Shown: positions 24,897-34,597 of the stretch, piece after piece
Layout: each line of letters starts with the position of its first letter
Numbering within the stretch: the first letter of the stretch is position 1
Notes under the pieces: model-generated
The model's input: only the letters and a program-made list of their open reading frames with translations
What the model was told of the DNA's origin: nothing
The model's database searches: none
Translations under genes and position numbers: made by a program
NCBI GenBank assembly: GCA_963790435.1
Contig: CAWBOI010000001.1
Coordinates: 1,674,001 to 1,738,000, forward strand
DNA: 64,000 bases
Direction of reading: 5' to 3'
DNA from: Ilyomonas sp963790435
GTDB lineage: Bacteria; Bacteroidota; Bacteroidia; Chitinophagales; Chitinophagaceae

Positions 24897-27371
24897 ATGA
24901 AATATTCTATCACACTGCTTTTGTTTTTGTTCCATTTTTGGCTCGCGCCATCTTTGTATTCACAAAAAATTACGGGTAAGATTACGGGTGAACTGGGGCA
25001 GCCGCTTTCGTTTTCATCCGTTCTTATCAAAGGCACCACCAAAGGCGTTTCGGCAAATGTGGATGGTTTGTATTCGATTGATGTTGTGCCTGGGAGCTAT
25101 ACGTTGGTGGCGCAGCATGTGGGTTATTTTCCGAGTGAAATAGAGGTAACGGTAAGCGACAACAGCACTGTTACCATCAACTTTAATTTGCCCCTGCAGC
25201 AATACAATTTAAGCAATGTAATTATAACATCGGGAGGTGAAGATCCGGCTTATCAAATCATCCGCAATGCGATACAAAAACGGCCGCAATACGAGCATGA
25301 AGTAAAGCAATTGCAATGCGATGTGTATATAAAAGGCAGACTGCAATTGCAGGCTTTTCCTAAAAGATTATTCGGACGTAAAGTAGAGTTGCCAGGTTTG
25401 GATACGACGCAAAACCAAACCCTTTTTTTGAGCGAAACACTTGCCAGATGGTCGGTTCAGGAGCCGGACAAAGAAAAGGTAGAAGTGCTGTCAACACGCG
25501 TAAGCGGCAACAGCAGCGGCTATGGATTGAGCGCTCCGCAAATCATTTCGTTTTATCACAATAACATTAAAATTGGCAGCAACCTCAACCCTCGTGGCTT
25601 TGTATCGCCTATTGCAGACAATGCCTTTTTGTTTTATAACTATAAATTGGATGGAACGTTTACCGATGGTAACCTGCGCATCAATCACATTCGGGTCATT
25701 CCAAAACGAAAATTTGAACCTGCGTTTGCGGGTTACATCAACATCATTGACAGCAGCTGGCGTATTTACAGCGTTGATTTGAACATTCAAAAAGACCAGC
25801 AGATGCAGTATTTGGACTTGCTGAAAATTGAACAGTTGTACATGCCGGTTGACACCGTTTGGATGGTGAAACAGCAAGTGATTTATCCAACCTTCAACTT
25901 ATTTGGTTTTGAGGGTTATGGCAATTTTGTACAGGTGTATAGTAACTTTAATCTGCATCCCAACTTCGCCTCTGACTTCTTTAATAACATCCTGATTTCG
26001 TATCCTGATAGTTCAACCAAAAAACCAAAAGCTTATTGGGATACGATACGGCCTTTGCCTTTGGAACCTTCTGAAATTGCCGATTACAAACGAAGAGACA
26101 GCTTAGAAGTGATTCGTCATCGGAGACATTATTTAGATTCGGTTGACCGCATCAGGAACACGCCGAGATTGATTCCGTTGGTTCTGTTAGGGCAAACATT
26201 TACCGATACCAAAAACAACACTGAAGTTTTTTTTGATGCGTTTATCAACACCGTTTCTTACAACACGGTAGAAGGCGCCAACATTATTTTTTCACCCAAT
26301 ATTACGAAGCGTTGGAAGAGCGACCGGCGGGTGTTGTTTGTAAGTCCGACCTTGCGTTATGGTTTTCATAACGGGCATTTTAATCCGCATCTTACGGGCA
26401 GTTATACGTTTGGTAAGCAATACCAAACTTCGTTGTATCTATCGGGCGGAAAGCGCGTGTTTCAGGTGAATAACAATCAACCCATTACGGCGTATGGCAA
26501 TGCTTTGGGCACGTTGTTGTACCGGGAAAACTACATGAAAATTTATGAAGCTCCGTTTGCAAGATTGGGTTATTCAAAAGAACTGAAGTATGGCTTTACG
26601 GCAAGTGTTTTTGGTGAATTTCAGGATAGACATCCGTTGGAAAACACTACCGATTTTTCTATTTTAAAAGCGCATGGCAGACAGTTTACACCTAACTATC
26701 CGCAAGAGATTGTAGGTGCTAACTTTCCGCGCCACAAAGCCACTACGCTTAGCTTTGCGGCGAAGTGGCAACCCGGTTCGCAGTACATCGAATTTCCCAA
26801 TCGCATTATCAATATTGGTTCTCCTTATCCAACCTTTACAGCAACATTTACGCAGGGCTTGCATAATACATTGGGCAGCGATGTAAACTATAACAAATGG
26901 ATGTTGAATGTAACAGACAGTGTAAGTTTAAACCTTGCAGGCAAACTGGCTTATAACGTAACGCTGGGTGGCTTTATCAATAAGCAGATTTTGTTTACGC
27001 CCGATTATCAGCACTATTACGGCAACCAAAGTTTTTTAGTAACCAGTTATCTCAATACGTTTTTATTATCGGGCTTTTATAATTTAAGCAATACGTCTTC
27101 TTTTTTTACAGAAGTTCATGCAGAGTATCATTTGAACGGATTAATAACGAATAAAATTCCGTTGATGCGAAAATGGAACTGGTTCTTTGTAGTAGGTGGC
27201 AACGGATTGGTTTATGATAAACGCCAATATGCTGAATATTATCTTTCAATAGAAAATATCTTTAAAATTTTCAGACTTGATTTTGTTCAGTCTTACAATC
27301 CGCAAGGTGGAAATACAAGCGGCATACGCTTGTCGGCGTTGGGTATTTTAAAGAATTCGAAGGAAGATTAA
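24897..27371 (+). CDS. DUF5686 protein with carboxypeptidase-regulatory-like domain
   Basis: An 824-residue protein. ATG at 24897 starts a signal peptide ('MKYSITLLLFLFHFWLAP') that ends 'LYSQ'; the longer open frame upstream is repeat DNA. Residues 22-110 are a CarboxypepD_reg-like fold ('ITGKITGELGQPLSFSSVLI', 'VDGLYSIDV', 'HVGYFPSE'). The rest is the DUF5686 region, ending in predicted beta strands of an outer-membrane barrel ('IRLSALGILKN'). Proteins of this type are widespread in Bacteroidota and lack a known biochemical role. Confidence 0.88.
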   Translation: MKYSITLLLFLFHFWLAPSLYSQKITGKITGELGQPLSFSSVLIKGTTKGVSANVDGLYSIDVVPGSYTLVAQHVGYFPSEIEVTVSDNSTVTINFNLPLQQYNLSNVIITSGGEDPAYQIIRNAIQKRPQYEHEVKQLQCDVYIKGRLQLQAFPKRLFGRKVELPGLDTTQNQTLFLSETLARWSVQEPDKEKVEVLSTRVSGNSSGYGLSAPQIISFYHNNIKIGSNLNPRGFVSPIADNAFLFYNYKLDGTFTDGNLRINHIRVIPKRKFEPAFAGYINIIDSSWRIYSVDLNIQKDQQMQYLDLLKIEQLYMPVDTVWMVKQQVIYPTFNLFGFEGYGNFVQVYSNFNLHPNFASDFFNNILISYPDSSTKKPKAYWDTIRPLPLEPSEIADYKRRDSLEVIRHRRHYLDSVDRIRNTPRLIPLVLLGQTFTDTKNNTEVFFDAFINTVSYNTVEGANIIFSPNITKRWKSDRRVLFVSPTLRYGFHNGHFNPHLTGSYTFGKQYQTSLYLSGGKRVFQVNNNQPITAYGNALGTLLYRENYMKIYEAPFARLGYSKELKYGFTASVFGEFQDRHPLENTTDFSILKAHGRQFTPNYPQEIVGANFPRHKATTLSFAAKWQPGSQYIEFPNRIINIGSPYPTFTATFTQGLHNTLGSDVNYNKWMLNVTDSVSLNLAGKLAYNVTLGGFINKQILFTPDYQHYYGNQSFLVTSYLNTFLLSGFYNLSNTSSFFTEVHAEYHLNGLITNKIPLMRKWNWFFVVGGNGLVYDKRQYAEYYLSIENIFKIFRLDFVQSYNPQGGNTSGIRLSALGILKNSKED

Positions 27372-27430
27372 AAGCTATAACCACTCAAAATTGATCTTTT
27401 CACGTCCTTTCTTCTTTTTATATTCACAAC

Positions 27431-27826
27431 ATGAAACCGTTTGTTTTTATTCTGATTTCATGCCTTTTGTTCAGTTGCGGCAACTCATATCCCAAAGCAG
27501 AAAACGCTTTTGATGCAGGAAGAGAATTTATTGACGGCTGTTTGAAAGGTGATTTTGAAAAAGCCCGGTTTTATTTGTTGAAAAATGAAACCAACAATCA
27601 GCAATTGGATAAGTTGATCAACAATTATCGAAACAAAAGTAACGAACAAAAAAAAGGTTATCACGAAGCTTCCATTAATGTTTTGGAAGAAAATACAATT
27701 AGCGATTCGGTGCACATTATCAGTTATAAAAATTCATTCGATACCATTCCTCACAAGCTGAAAGTAGTGCAAACCGGAGATGGATGGCAGGTGGATTTAT
27801 CGTACACATTCAGCGGCAATTTGTAA
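27431..27826 (+). CDS. DUF4878-like lipoprotein
   Basis: A 131-residue lipoprotein with lipobox 'LFSC' (Cys16). The pattern 'FIDGCLKGDFEKARFYLL' and the C-terminal 'HKLKVVQTGDGWQVDLSYTF' resemble DUF4878/NTF2-like periplasmic proteins. Ligand and role unknown. A convergent terminator lies after it. Confidence 0.75.
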   Translation: MKPFVFILISCLLFSCGNSYPKAENAFDAGREFIDGCLKGDFEKARFYLLKNETNNQQLDKLINNYRNKSNEQKKGYHEASINVLEENTISDSVHIISYKNSFDTIPHKLKVVQTGDGWQVDLSYTFSGNL

Positions 27827-27830
27827 ATAA

Positions 27831-27868
27831 GGGCAAAAACAAATGCATCCGCCGCGGTGGATGCATTT
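27831..27868. terminator. Bidirectional terminator with motif tail
   Basis: 'aaatgcatccgccg' pairs with 'cggtggatgcattt' with one wobble at the tip. On the minus strand the tail is TTTGTTTTTGCCC (27831-27843), i.e. a motif copy, which serves the convergent small acidic-protein gene. Confidence 0.82.
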
Positions 27869-27872
27869 GCTG

Positions 27873-28073
27873 TTATATCAGGTCGTTTTTATCACCGCCC
27901 AATCGCGCCAGTTCTCCTTCGTCTAAATCATCATTAGGGCTGTGAATGCTTAAGTCCGCATCTTCCGCAATGTCGTGGTCAGCTATATCATGAGCTTCGC
28001 GAAGATGACCCGGATCTTTGCTTTGTTTTTTTGTTGAATCTGTTTCTTTTTTATCAACTGTTTTTTTTGTCAT
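27873..28073 (-). CDS. Small acidic protein, function unknown
   Basis: A 66-residue, mostly disordered protein, Lys-rich at the N-terminus and Asp/Glu-rich after ('REAHDIADHDIAEDADLS', 'DDLDEGELARLGGDKNDLI'). ATG at 28073 starts 'MTKKTVDKKE'; a motif copy (TAAAAACAAA) ends 4 bp before it. Not recognised, but the composition and the terminator support a real gene. Confidence 0.6.
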   Translation of the reverse strand: MTKKTVDKKETDSTKKQSKDPGHLREAHDIADHDIAEDADLSIHSPNDDLDEGELARLGGDKNDLI

Positions 28074-28120
28074 AGCGTTTGTTTTTATTAATGATGGAAA
28101 AAAAGATGCCACCATCAAAG

Positions 28121-29002
28121 TTAGTCAAACAAATCAGATGACAAATAACGATCGCCCCTATCACAAATTATGCAAACAATCACGCCACGATCCAATGTTT
28201 TCGCCACTTCCAAAGCTGCATACACAGAACCACCACTGCTCATTCCACAAAAAATACCTTCTTCTTTTGCCAGCCGTTTGGTAATGTTTCTTGCATCCAT
28301 TTCATCCACTTCAACCGTAGCATCAATACGGGTTCTGTCGAAAATTTTAGGCAGATATTCTTGGGGCCATTTTCGTATGCCGGGTATGTGCGAGCCATCG
28401 GTTGGCTGGCAGCCGACGATTTGAATTTGCCCATTTTTTTCTTTTAAGAAACGAGACACACCCATGATGGTTCCGGTGGTTCCCATGGCTGAAACAAAAT
28501 GCGTTACTTCTCCATTGGTATCACGCCAGATTTCAGGTCCGGTGGTATGGTAATGCATTAAATAATTGTCCCTATTTCCAAACTGGTTTAAGTTGAGATA
28601 ACCGCCCTTTTGCAATTGCTCATTTACATAATCTATCGAGCCTTCTATTGAGGCTTCTTTCGGCGTTAAAATGACTTTCGCACCAAATGCCTCCATGGTT
28701 AAAACCCGCTCGCGCGTTGCATCTTCAGGCATTACCAGTTCAATTTCTACATTGTACAAAGAAGCAATGAGAGCCAATGCAATTCCGGTGTTACCGCTGG
28801 TAGCTTCAATGAGCTTCATGCCGGGTTTCAGTTCACCTCTGTCTATAGCGCCTTTTATCATTCCATAAGCGGCTCTGTCTTTCACGCTGCCACCTGGATT
28901 ATTGCCTTCTAACTTCGCATAGATGGTTACGTTTTGGTTTTGCACCAATTTTTTCAATTCCACCATGGGTGTGTTTCCTATCAGGTCAATAATTGTTGCC
29001 AT
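28121..29002 (-). CDS. cysM: Cysteine synthase (CysM type)
   Basis: A 293-residue PLP enzyme that makes cysteine from O-acetylserine (or phosphoserine/thiosulfate in the CysM branch). The PLP lysine is Lys41 in 'GGSVKDRAA'; the substrate loop is 'EATSGNTG', and 'GTTGTIMGVSRFLKE' and 'SSGGSVYAALEVAK' are as in the family. 'PDGMP'-free C-terminus, short for CysK, favours CysM. Confidence 0.92.
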   Translation of the reverse strand: MATIIDLIGNTPMVELKKLVQNQNVTIYAKLEGNNPGGSVKDRAAYGMIKGAIDRGELKPGMKLIEATSGNTGIALALIASLYNVEIELVMPEDATRERVLTMEAFGAKVILTPKEASIEGSIDYVNEQLQKGGYLNLNQFGNRDNYLMHYHTTGPEIWRDTNGEVTHFVSAMGTTGTIMGVSRFLKEKNGQIQIVGCQPTDGSHIPGIRKWPQEYLPKIFDRTRIDATVEVDEMDARNITKRLAKEEGIFCGMSSGGSVYAALEVAKTLDRGVIVCIICDRGDRYLSSDLFD

Positions 29003-29176
29003 ACATCAATTCAAAACACAAAAGTAGAAAGGAAAAAATTAGAACATGGTGAGAAGAATGGTAATAAATATTCGCTCGCAAATACTGCAAATATTTACTA
29101 ATTGGATTTGATGCAAATGGAAACCATCTTAAGAAAGACGACCCTTATGCAATTTTTAATGAAACAAAAAAGCCAG

Positions 29177-29428
29177 TTACAAATAATAAATGTATCGCTG
29201 CGGAGTAGATAGCTGCTTTGTTACCGTTATAGTACTCTTGAAAAATATTATTAATAGAACAAAACTTGCAACCGGCAAGAACAGAAATAACATAATACCA
29301 AATCCAGGTGTATAAGGTCCGGAAGGTGAGACAGCATTTAAAGAAAAAGCAGCCAGCAAGGCAACAACATAAAATAGTATTGTTTTTATAAGATTTTTAG
29401 TAACTGTTCTTTTTATCTTAACCTTCAT
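29177..29428 (-). CDS. Small two-helix membrane protein, function unknown
   Basis: An 83-residue protein with a basic N-terminus and two hydrophobic helices ('TILFYVVALLAAFSLNAV', 'FGIMLFLFLPVASFVLLIIF'). Not recognised. It lies in a stretch with scattered broken frames, so its reality is moderate. Confidence 0.5.
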   Translation of the reverse strand: MKVKIKRTVTKNLIKTILFYVVALLAAFSLNAVSPSGPYTPGFGIMLFLFLPVASFVLLIIFFKSTITVTKQLSTPQRYIYYL

Positions 29429-29459
29429 ACAATCATAGTATTTTTATTGTAACCAATTC

Positions 29460-29533
29460 TCATTCATACCGCAAAGCCACGATAGGATTGAGCTTGGAAG
29501 CTTTGATAGCAGGCCCAAACCAGCCATCCAAAG
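29460..29533 (-). pseudogene. 3' remnant of a second MacB-like permease
   Basis: The minus strand reads 'GWFGPAIKASKLNPIVALRYE' then stop, nearly the same as the C-terminus 'GLWPAIKASKLNPIVALRYE' of the intact permease at 30173. At DNA level 'cataccgcaaagccacgata' is shared exactly. It begins at the lspA stop, so lspA sits between an intact permease gene and a scrap of another copy. Confidence 0.8.
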
Positions 29534-29536
29534 TTA

Positions 29537-30040
29537 TTATTGATAAGATGCAGAAGTTGTTTTCTTACGATAAAAGAACAAAAGTAAAATGGCTCCGGTT
29601 GTTACGCATACATCGGCAAAGTTAAAGATGCCCGTTCGGATGTTTTGAAAACCAATGTTCATGAAGTCAGAAACGTGCCTGTCGAACGCCAAACGATCTA
29701 TAATATTGCCCAAGCCGCCAGCAATGATGAGTGCAAATGCCGACATTTTAGAGAAGCTAAATCGCTTTGCATTTTTTATTACATAAACGAATGCAATGAC
29801 AAGAGCAGCCAACGGCAAAACGCTTAATAACCAAAAGCTAACTGCCTTTGGAAGATTGTCTCCAAAGCTCAGGGCAGCACCCGTATTTTCGATGTATTGT
29901 AAGCGAAATGTATCATGCAGGTAAGACAGGGTTGGTTGATTTTTTAAATGTTCTTTCGCCAAATCTTTTGTCGCCCTGTCCCAACTAATAAGCGTAAGAC
30001 AACTAAAACAGAAAAGAGTAATTTTCAAACCCTTTTTCAT
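29537..30040 (-). CDS. lspA: Lipoprotein signal peptidase
   Basis: A 167-residue inner-membrane aspartic peptidase that removes signals from acylated prolipoproteins. Family blocks are present: 'DRATKDLAKEHL', 'NTGAALSFG' (NxGAAWSxG), 'GGLGNIIDRLAF' with the first catalytic Asp, and 'FNFADVCVTTGAI' with the second. Four membrane helices. The window encodes at least seven lipoproteins it would process. Confidence 0.93.
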   Translation of the reverse strand: MKKGLKITLFCFSCLTLISWDRATKDLAKEHLKNQPTLSYLHDTFRLQYIENTGAALSFGDNLPKAVSFWLLSVLPLAALVIAFVYVIKNAKRFSFSKMSAFALIIAGGLGNIIDRLAFDRHVSDFMNIGFQNIRTGIFNFADVCVTTGAILLLFFYRKKTTSASYQ

Positions 30041-30172
30041 TCCTGAAATTTAAAAATTTAAAAAAAGCGATAAAAACAAACCTTCAATTGATGAATTACA
30101 ACTGAACACGCAAGCCAAAGTTGTTGTTATTATAAATCAAATTACATCCCACATTGCATATATAGCATCAGC

Positions 30173-31444
30173 TCATTCATACCGCAAAGCCACGATAGGA
30201 TTGAGTTTGGAAGCTTTTATCGCGGGCCACAAACCTGCCAGTAAACCAAAGAGGGCACAAATGGAAATGCCGAACGCAATCCATCCCCAGGGCACCACAA
30301 AACCAGTATCTAAAAACGCTGCAAATATGTTTCCTACCAGCACGCCAAGGATAATTCCAAACACCGCACCGGCAACTGAAATGATGATGGATTCAAATAA
30401 AAACTGAAGACGAATGTTTCTCTTCTTACCACCAATGGCTTTTATCAAACCAATCTCTCGCGTGCGTTCGTTGACAGCCACCAGCATAATATTCATTAAT
30501 GCAATGGCAGCACTGATTAAAGTAATGATACCAATTACACCCGAAGCACCGGAAATGCTGCTCAACAAACTCAACACGGTGGATGCAATCCGATCACTTT
30601 TTTCTACTGCGAAATTATCATCTTCGGTTGGCTGCAAGCGGCGAATAGAACGGAATACAGCCGTGGCTTCGCCCGCCGCAGCATTCACTTCCTGAATGCT
30701 ATTTGCAGTAATTCCCAAGGTATAAGAAATGCCAGGATTCGGTAACGTGCGAACGCTGTTGTAAGTGGTGATGATAACATTGTCGGCACGCAAAATGGCA
30801 CTCGAGCCTTTGCTTACCAAAACGCCAATTACTACATACGGCGCATTACCAATGTGAATGATTTTATCAATTGCTTTTGCCGGATTGTTGTTGAACAATT
30901 TATTGGCAACATCACTGCCCAACAGGCACACATGCGTTGCGCCCTGTACGTCGCGTGGCGTAAAACTTCTTCCATAAGCAATGCTGTAGCCATTTACTTG
31001 CAGATAATTTTCATCCCCGCCATACACCCGCACATTTGGATTTGTTTTCTTTTCATCATAATGAATTTCATAACTCTGGTTGCTGTTTAAAGCAATGCTT
31101 ACCGTTGCCGGAAAATGGTATTCCTGTTTAAAACCTTCTGCCTGCGCCAGCGTGATGTATTTATCTAAATTCGATTTCTTTTGTTTTCTGCCTCGTGTTT
31201 CTACACTTACATCGTCGTTGTTACGGTTACCAAAGCGCCGGTGCTCTTTAAAGGTAAGGCTAAAGCCGTTAGCGCCCATGGTTGCAAAATTGCTGTTTAC
31301 GCTGCTGTTCATGGCTTGGATGGCAGTAATAATACCAATAAGCGCCATAATGCCAAAAGCGATGATAGACACTGTAATGCCGGTTCGTAATTTGTTGCCG
31401 GCAACCGTGCGATAAGCCTGCCGGAAAGTATCTGCTAATACCAT
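30173..31444 (-). CDS. MacB-type ABC transporter permease
   Basis: A 423-residue protein with the MacB_PCD/FtsX layout: one N-terminal membrane helix after 'VLADTFRQAYRTVAGNKLRTG', a large periplasmic domain to about residue 285, then three helices ('IGIITLISAAIALMNIMLV', 'NERTREIGLIKAIGGKKRNI', 'WPAIKASKLNPIVALRYE'). It is the membrane part of a mechanotransmission or efflux exporter; no ATPase or adaptor gene is adjacent, so partners must lie elsewhere. Confidence 0.9.
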   Translation of the reverse strand: MVLADTFRQAYRTVAGNKLRTGITVSIIAFGIMALIGIITAIQAMNSSVNSNFATMGANGFSLTFKEHRRFGNRNNDDVSVETRGRKQKKSNLDKYITLAQAEGFKQEYHFPATVSIALNSNQSYEIHYDEKKTNPNVRVYGGDENYLQVNGYSIAYGRSFTPRDVQGATHVCLLGSDVANKLFNNNPAKAIDKIIHIGNAPYVVIGVLVSKGSSAILRADNVIITTYNSVRTLPNPGISYTLGITANSIQEVNAAAGEATAVFRSIRRLQPTEDDNFAVEKSDRIASTVLSLLSSISGASGVIGIITLISAAIALMNIMLVAVNERTREIGLIKAIGGKKRNIRLQFLFESIIISVAGAVFGIILGVLVGNIFAAFLDTGFVVPWGWIAFGISICALFGLLAGLWPAIKASKLNPIVALRYE

Positions 31445-31594
31445 GTTGCTAAAACGTTTGAATAAATTTCAATAAAAACAAAAAATCAGGTAATCATCTT
31501 CCTATCATCAATTGAACAAATGAAAGAGTAATTAGTTGTTTGTTGTCAGTTCTAATCATTCCATCAGGAATTCAAAATTCTCATAAAAATAAAA

Positions 31595-31615
31595 AACCTG
31601 TTGTAACAACAGGTT
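31595..31615 (-). terminator. Terminator of the nuo operon
   Basis: 'aacctgttgt' pairs with 'acaacaggtt', with T-rich sequence following on the minus strand. It is about 30 bp beyond the nuoN stop. Confidence 0.8.
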
Positions 31616-31643
31616 ATATTTTGATAGATGGTCAATACAGATT

Positions 31644-33080
31644 TTAAAAATAAAACCAGCCGAACAAAGTCTGTGGGAATATGCCCAGATAAATGATTGC
31701 CAATGCAAGTACTACAATACCAACTTTAAAACTTACTGCTGGTGCTTCGATGCTTTCACCATCGCCGGTTTTAAAATACATAGCCTGGATGACCCGAAAA
31801 TAATAGTAAGCAGAAATAGCGGCAAAAACAACAGCCGCAATTACCAGCCATAGATACGATCCGGTTTTAACGACCGATTCCAGCATAAAAAATTTGGCAA
31901 AAAAACCAGCCGTTAATGGTATGCCAGCCAACGATAAAAGGAACACTGTATTAGCAAACGCAAGCAGGGGCTGCGTTTTAGCCAATCCGTTAAAACCATC
32001 GTAAGTAAAATCTTTCAGTTTCACCAAAATAGCAAAGATGCCAATGGTTGCCAAACTATAAGCCACCGAATACATCAGAATGCCTTCTTTCGCAGCATCG
32101 TTCATGCTGAACAAGGCAAACAACATAAAGCCTGCCTGCGCAATGCTGGAATACGCTAACATGCGCTTTACGCTTTGCTGAAATACTGCCGTAATGTTAC
32201 CAATCAACAACGTACAAACAATGATGATGGCAAACAACAGCTTCCAGTCAACACCAATGATTTTATTTTTTTCAACGCTCGTTTCCAACATACGGGCATC
32301 AAACAATTTGATGAACGCAATAAAGCCAGCCGCTTTTACAATGGTTGCCATAAACGAAGTAAACACGGTTGGTGCACCATCGTACACATCGGGCGTCCAG
32401 AAATGAAAGGGCGCTGCCGATACTTTAAAGCCAATGGCAACCATCAAAAACAACATGCCAACAATTTCTAAAAACGATGTGGTAGGTTCATCCGGTGCCT
32501 GCACATTGCCAATAGCTGAAGTGGGCTGAATATGTAAAACTTCTAAAGAGAACGAGCCGGTAGCGCCGTAAATAAATGCAATGCCCATCAGCATCAGTCC
32601 GGTAGAAAATGTGCCCATCAAAAAATATTTCAGCGAAGCTTCATTGCTTTTCATGTTGCGCTTATCCGAGCCGGTGAGTATGTATAATGGAATGGAAAGG
32701 ATTTCGATTCCTAAAAACAACATCAGCAAATTGTTGTACGACGATAACAAAAAGATGCCGCACAGCACAAAGAAAATGAGCACAAAATATTCGGCGATGT
32801 AAGAGCCGGTTTCCTGAATTTCTTTTCCTGTAAGCAATGCATACACCAGTGTTGTTGCAACGGCAATGAGGTTGAAATACGTTCCAAAAGAATTAAAGAG
32901 CAACATGCCTTTGGTATCAATATTCCAGAGTGTGAAGCCTTTTAAATCGGCAAAACAACCAATCAATAAAATGAACAATCCAGCCGTAGCAATATGGCGA
33001 TACGTGTTTTTGTTTTGCACAAAAATGCTGCTGAACATCATCACTACGCCTAAAATAATTGAAAGTAAAATAGCATTCAT
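31644..33080 (-). CDS. nuoN: NADH-quinone oxidoreductase subunit N
   Basis: A 478-residue antiporter-like proton-pumping subunit of complex I with about 14 helices. The 'LKYFLMGTFSTGLMLMGIAFIYG' region with the conserved Lys and 'PFHFWTPDVYDGAPTVFTSFMATIVKAAGF' with the pump Lys are typical. Last gene of the operon, 23 bp after nuoM, followed by the terminator at 31595. Confidence 0.95.
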   Translation of the reverse strand: MNAILLSIILGVVMMFSSIFVQNKNTYRHIATAGLFILLIGCFADLKGFTLWNIDTKGMLLFNSFGTYFNLIAVATTLVYALLTGKEIQETGSYIAEYFVLIFFVLCGIFLLSSYNNLLMLFLGIEILSIPLYILTGSDKRNMKSNEASLKYFLMGTFSTGLMLMGIAFIYGATGSFSLEVLHIQPTSAIGNVQAPDEPTTSFLEIVGMLFLMVAIGFKVSAAPFHFWTPDVYDGAPTVFTSFMATIVKAAGFIAFIKLFDARMLETSVEKNKIIGVDWKLLFAIIIVCTLLIGNITAVFQQSVKRMLAYSSIAQAGFMLFALFSMNDAAKEGILMYSVAYSLATIGIFAILVKLKDFTYDGFNGLAKTQPLLAFANTVFLLSLAGIPLTAGFFAKFFMLESVVKTGSYLWLVIAAVVFAAISAYYYFRVIQAMYFKTGDGESIEAPAVSFKVGIVVLALAIIYLGIFPQTLFGWFYF

Positions 33081-33103
33081 AATATTGAGCTCACTACGTT
33101 TTA

Positions 33104-34546
33104 TTACATGCGGATTTGCGCCAGCACAGCTTTGGCTGTGTCGCTGGTTAACTGCAGCATCGGTTGCGGATACACACCAATCAACACAATCAGAATCACC
33201 AAAATTCCTAAGGCAACATTGGTACTCATATTACTGTCAACTGCGTTATCTACAATTAAAGAAGTGTTACCATAAAATATTTTTTGCATCATGTTCAAGG
33301 TGTAAATGGCAGCTAAAATAATGCTGATGATAGCCACTGCCGCCGCAATAATATTGTATTGAAACAAACCATTGAACATTAAGAATTCGCCGATAAATGA
33401 ATTGGTGAGTGGCAACGATACATTGGCAAATGCCATCACCAAAAACAAGATGGCAAGCGTTGGTGCCTTCTTTGCCAAACCACCCAGATCGCTGAATCTG
33501 CGTGTGCCTAATTGTTGTTCAATGGCATCGGCAACAATCCACAAGCCAATTACATTAATGCCATGGTTGAACATCTGCACCATCACACCTTGCATGCCTG
33601 AAGTGTTGCCCGAAAAAATAGCAGCGCTCATCAGGCCAATGTGAGCAATGGAAGAATACGCAATCAACCGCTTCATATCGTTCTGCCGTATGGCAATCAG
33701 CGATGCGTAAATAATGCCGATAACACTTAGGATAACAATCAAATTATCAAACTTTATTACAGCTAAGGGAAACACCGGAAGCACCCAACGAATCACTCCA
33801 TAAATACCCATCTTTACCATTACACCACTCAACATCATGGTTACCGCTGTTGGCGATTGTTCGTAAGTATCGGGCTGCCAGGTATGAAAAGGGAATATGG
33901 GCATTTTGATAGCGAAAGCAATAAAAAACAGCCAAAAACAAAAGTATTGCTGCGTTTGCGAAAGCTTTAAATTATAAAACGATTGAATGGAAAAAGAATG
34001 ACTTCCCCCTGTTTGAAAGTACAAGTACAAAATGCCGATGAGCATGAATAACGAACCCAAAAAGGTGTAAACAAAAAACTTAAACGTAACCTGAATTCGC
34101 CTTTCGCCGCCCCAGATAGAACACAGAAAATAAGTAGGAATCAATGCCAGTTCCCAAAAGAAATAAAACAACAAAGCATCGGAAGCGAGAAATACGCCCA
34201 TCATGCCGCATTGCATTAACAACAACAAGCCATAAAAGCTGCCAGCATTCTTGTACTCGTTCTTATAAGTAGAAATAACGACCAATGGAAGTGCAATGGC
34301 ATTTAATAAGCAAAGCATTTTACTCATACCATCGAGCGATAAAGTGAAGCGGCTGCCCATTTCGGAAAGCCATGCGCCGTCCCAATGAATTTGGTCAGTG
34401 TTACTTGCATAAACACCCGCTATTGCAGTTGCCAATGTTAGAAAAGATGCCAATACTGTTATGCCTTTGGCTGAAGCTTCATTTTTGATAAAACAAGAAA
34501 TGATGCCAGCGACTAACGGGATAACAATTAATAAAAGTGCAATCAT
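33104..34546 (-). CDS. nuoM: NADH-quinone oxidoreductase subunit M
   Basis: A 480-residue antiporter-like subunit. 'FFWELALIPTYFL' carries the conserved Glu, and 'PIFPFHTWQPDTYEQSPTAVTMMLSGVMVKMGIYG' the channel Lys/His. ATG at 34546 is preferred to an upstream in-frame GTG at 34555 because the family starts with a hydrophobic helix ('MIALLLIVIPLVAG'). Confidence 0.95.
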   Translation of the reverse strand: MIALLLIVIPLVAGIISCFIKNEASAKGITVLASFLTLATAIAGVYASNTDQIHWDGAWLSEMGSRFTLSLDGMSKMLCLLNAIALPLVVISTYKNEYKNAGSFYGLLLLMQCGMMGVFLASDALLFYFFWELALIPTYFLCSIWGGERRIQVTFKFFVYTFLGSLFMLIGILYLYFQTGGSHSFSIQSFYNLKLSQTQQYFCFWLFFIAFAIKMPIFPFHTWQPDTYEQSPTAVTMMLSGVMVKMGIYGVIRWVLPVFPLAVIKFDNLIVILSVIGIIYASLIAIRQNDMKRLIAYSSIAHIGLMSAAIFSGNTSGMQGVMVQMFNHGINVIGLWIVADAIEQQLGTRRFSDLGGLAKKAPTLAILFLVMAFANVSLPLTNSFIGEFLMFNGLFQYNIIAAAVAIISIILAAIYTLNMMQKIFYGNTSLIVDNAVDSNMSTNVALGILVILIVLIGVYPQPMLQLTSDTAKAVLAQIRM

Positions 34547-34597
34547 AATTTTCACTTCTTGCCCTTCGCCACAAGTGAAGAAGGGTTGGGATGAGGT

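Noticed and set aside
29040..29176. Plus-strand scrap 'GFDANGNHLKKDDPYAIF'
   Set aside because: Too short, no start and no recognisable family; may be chance.
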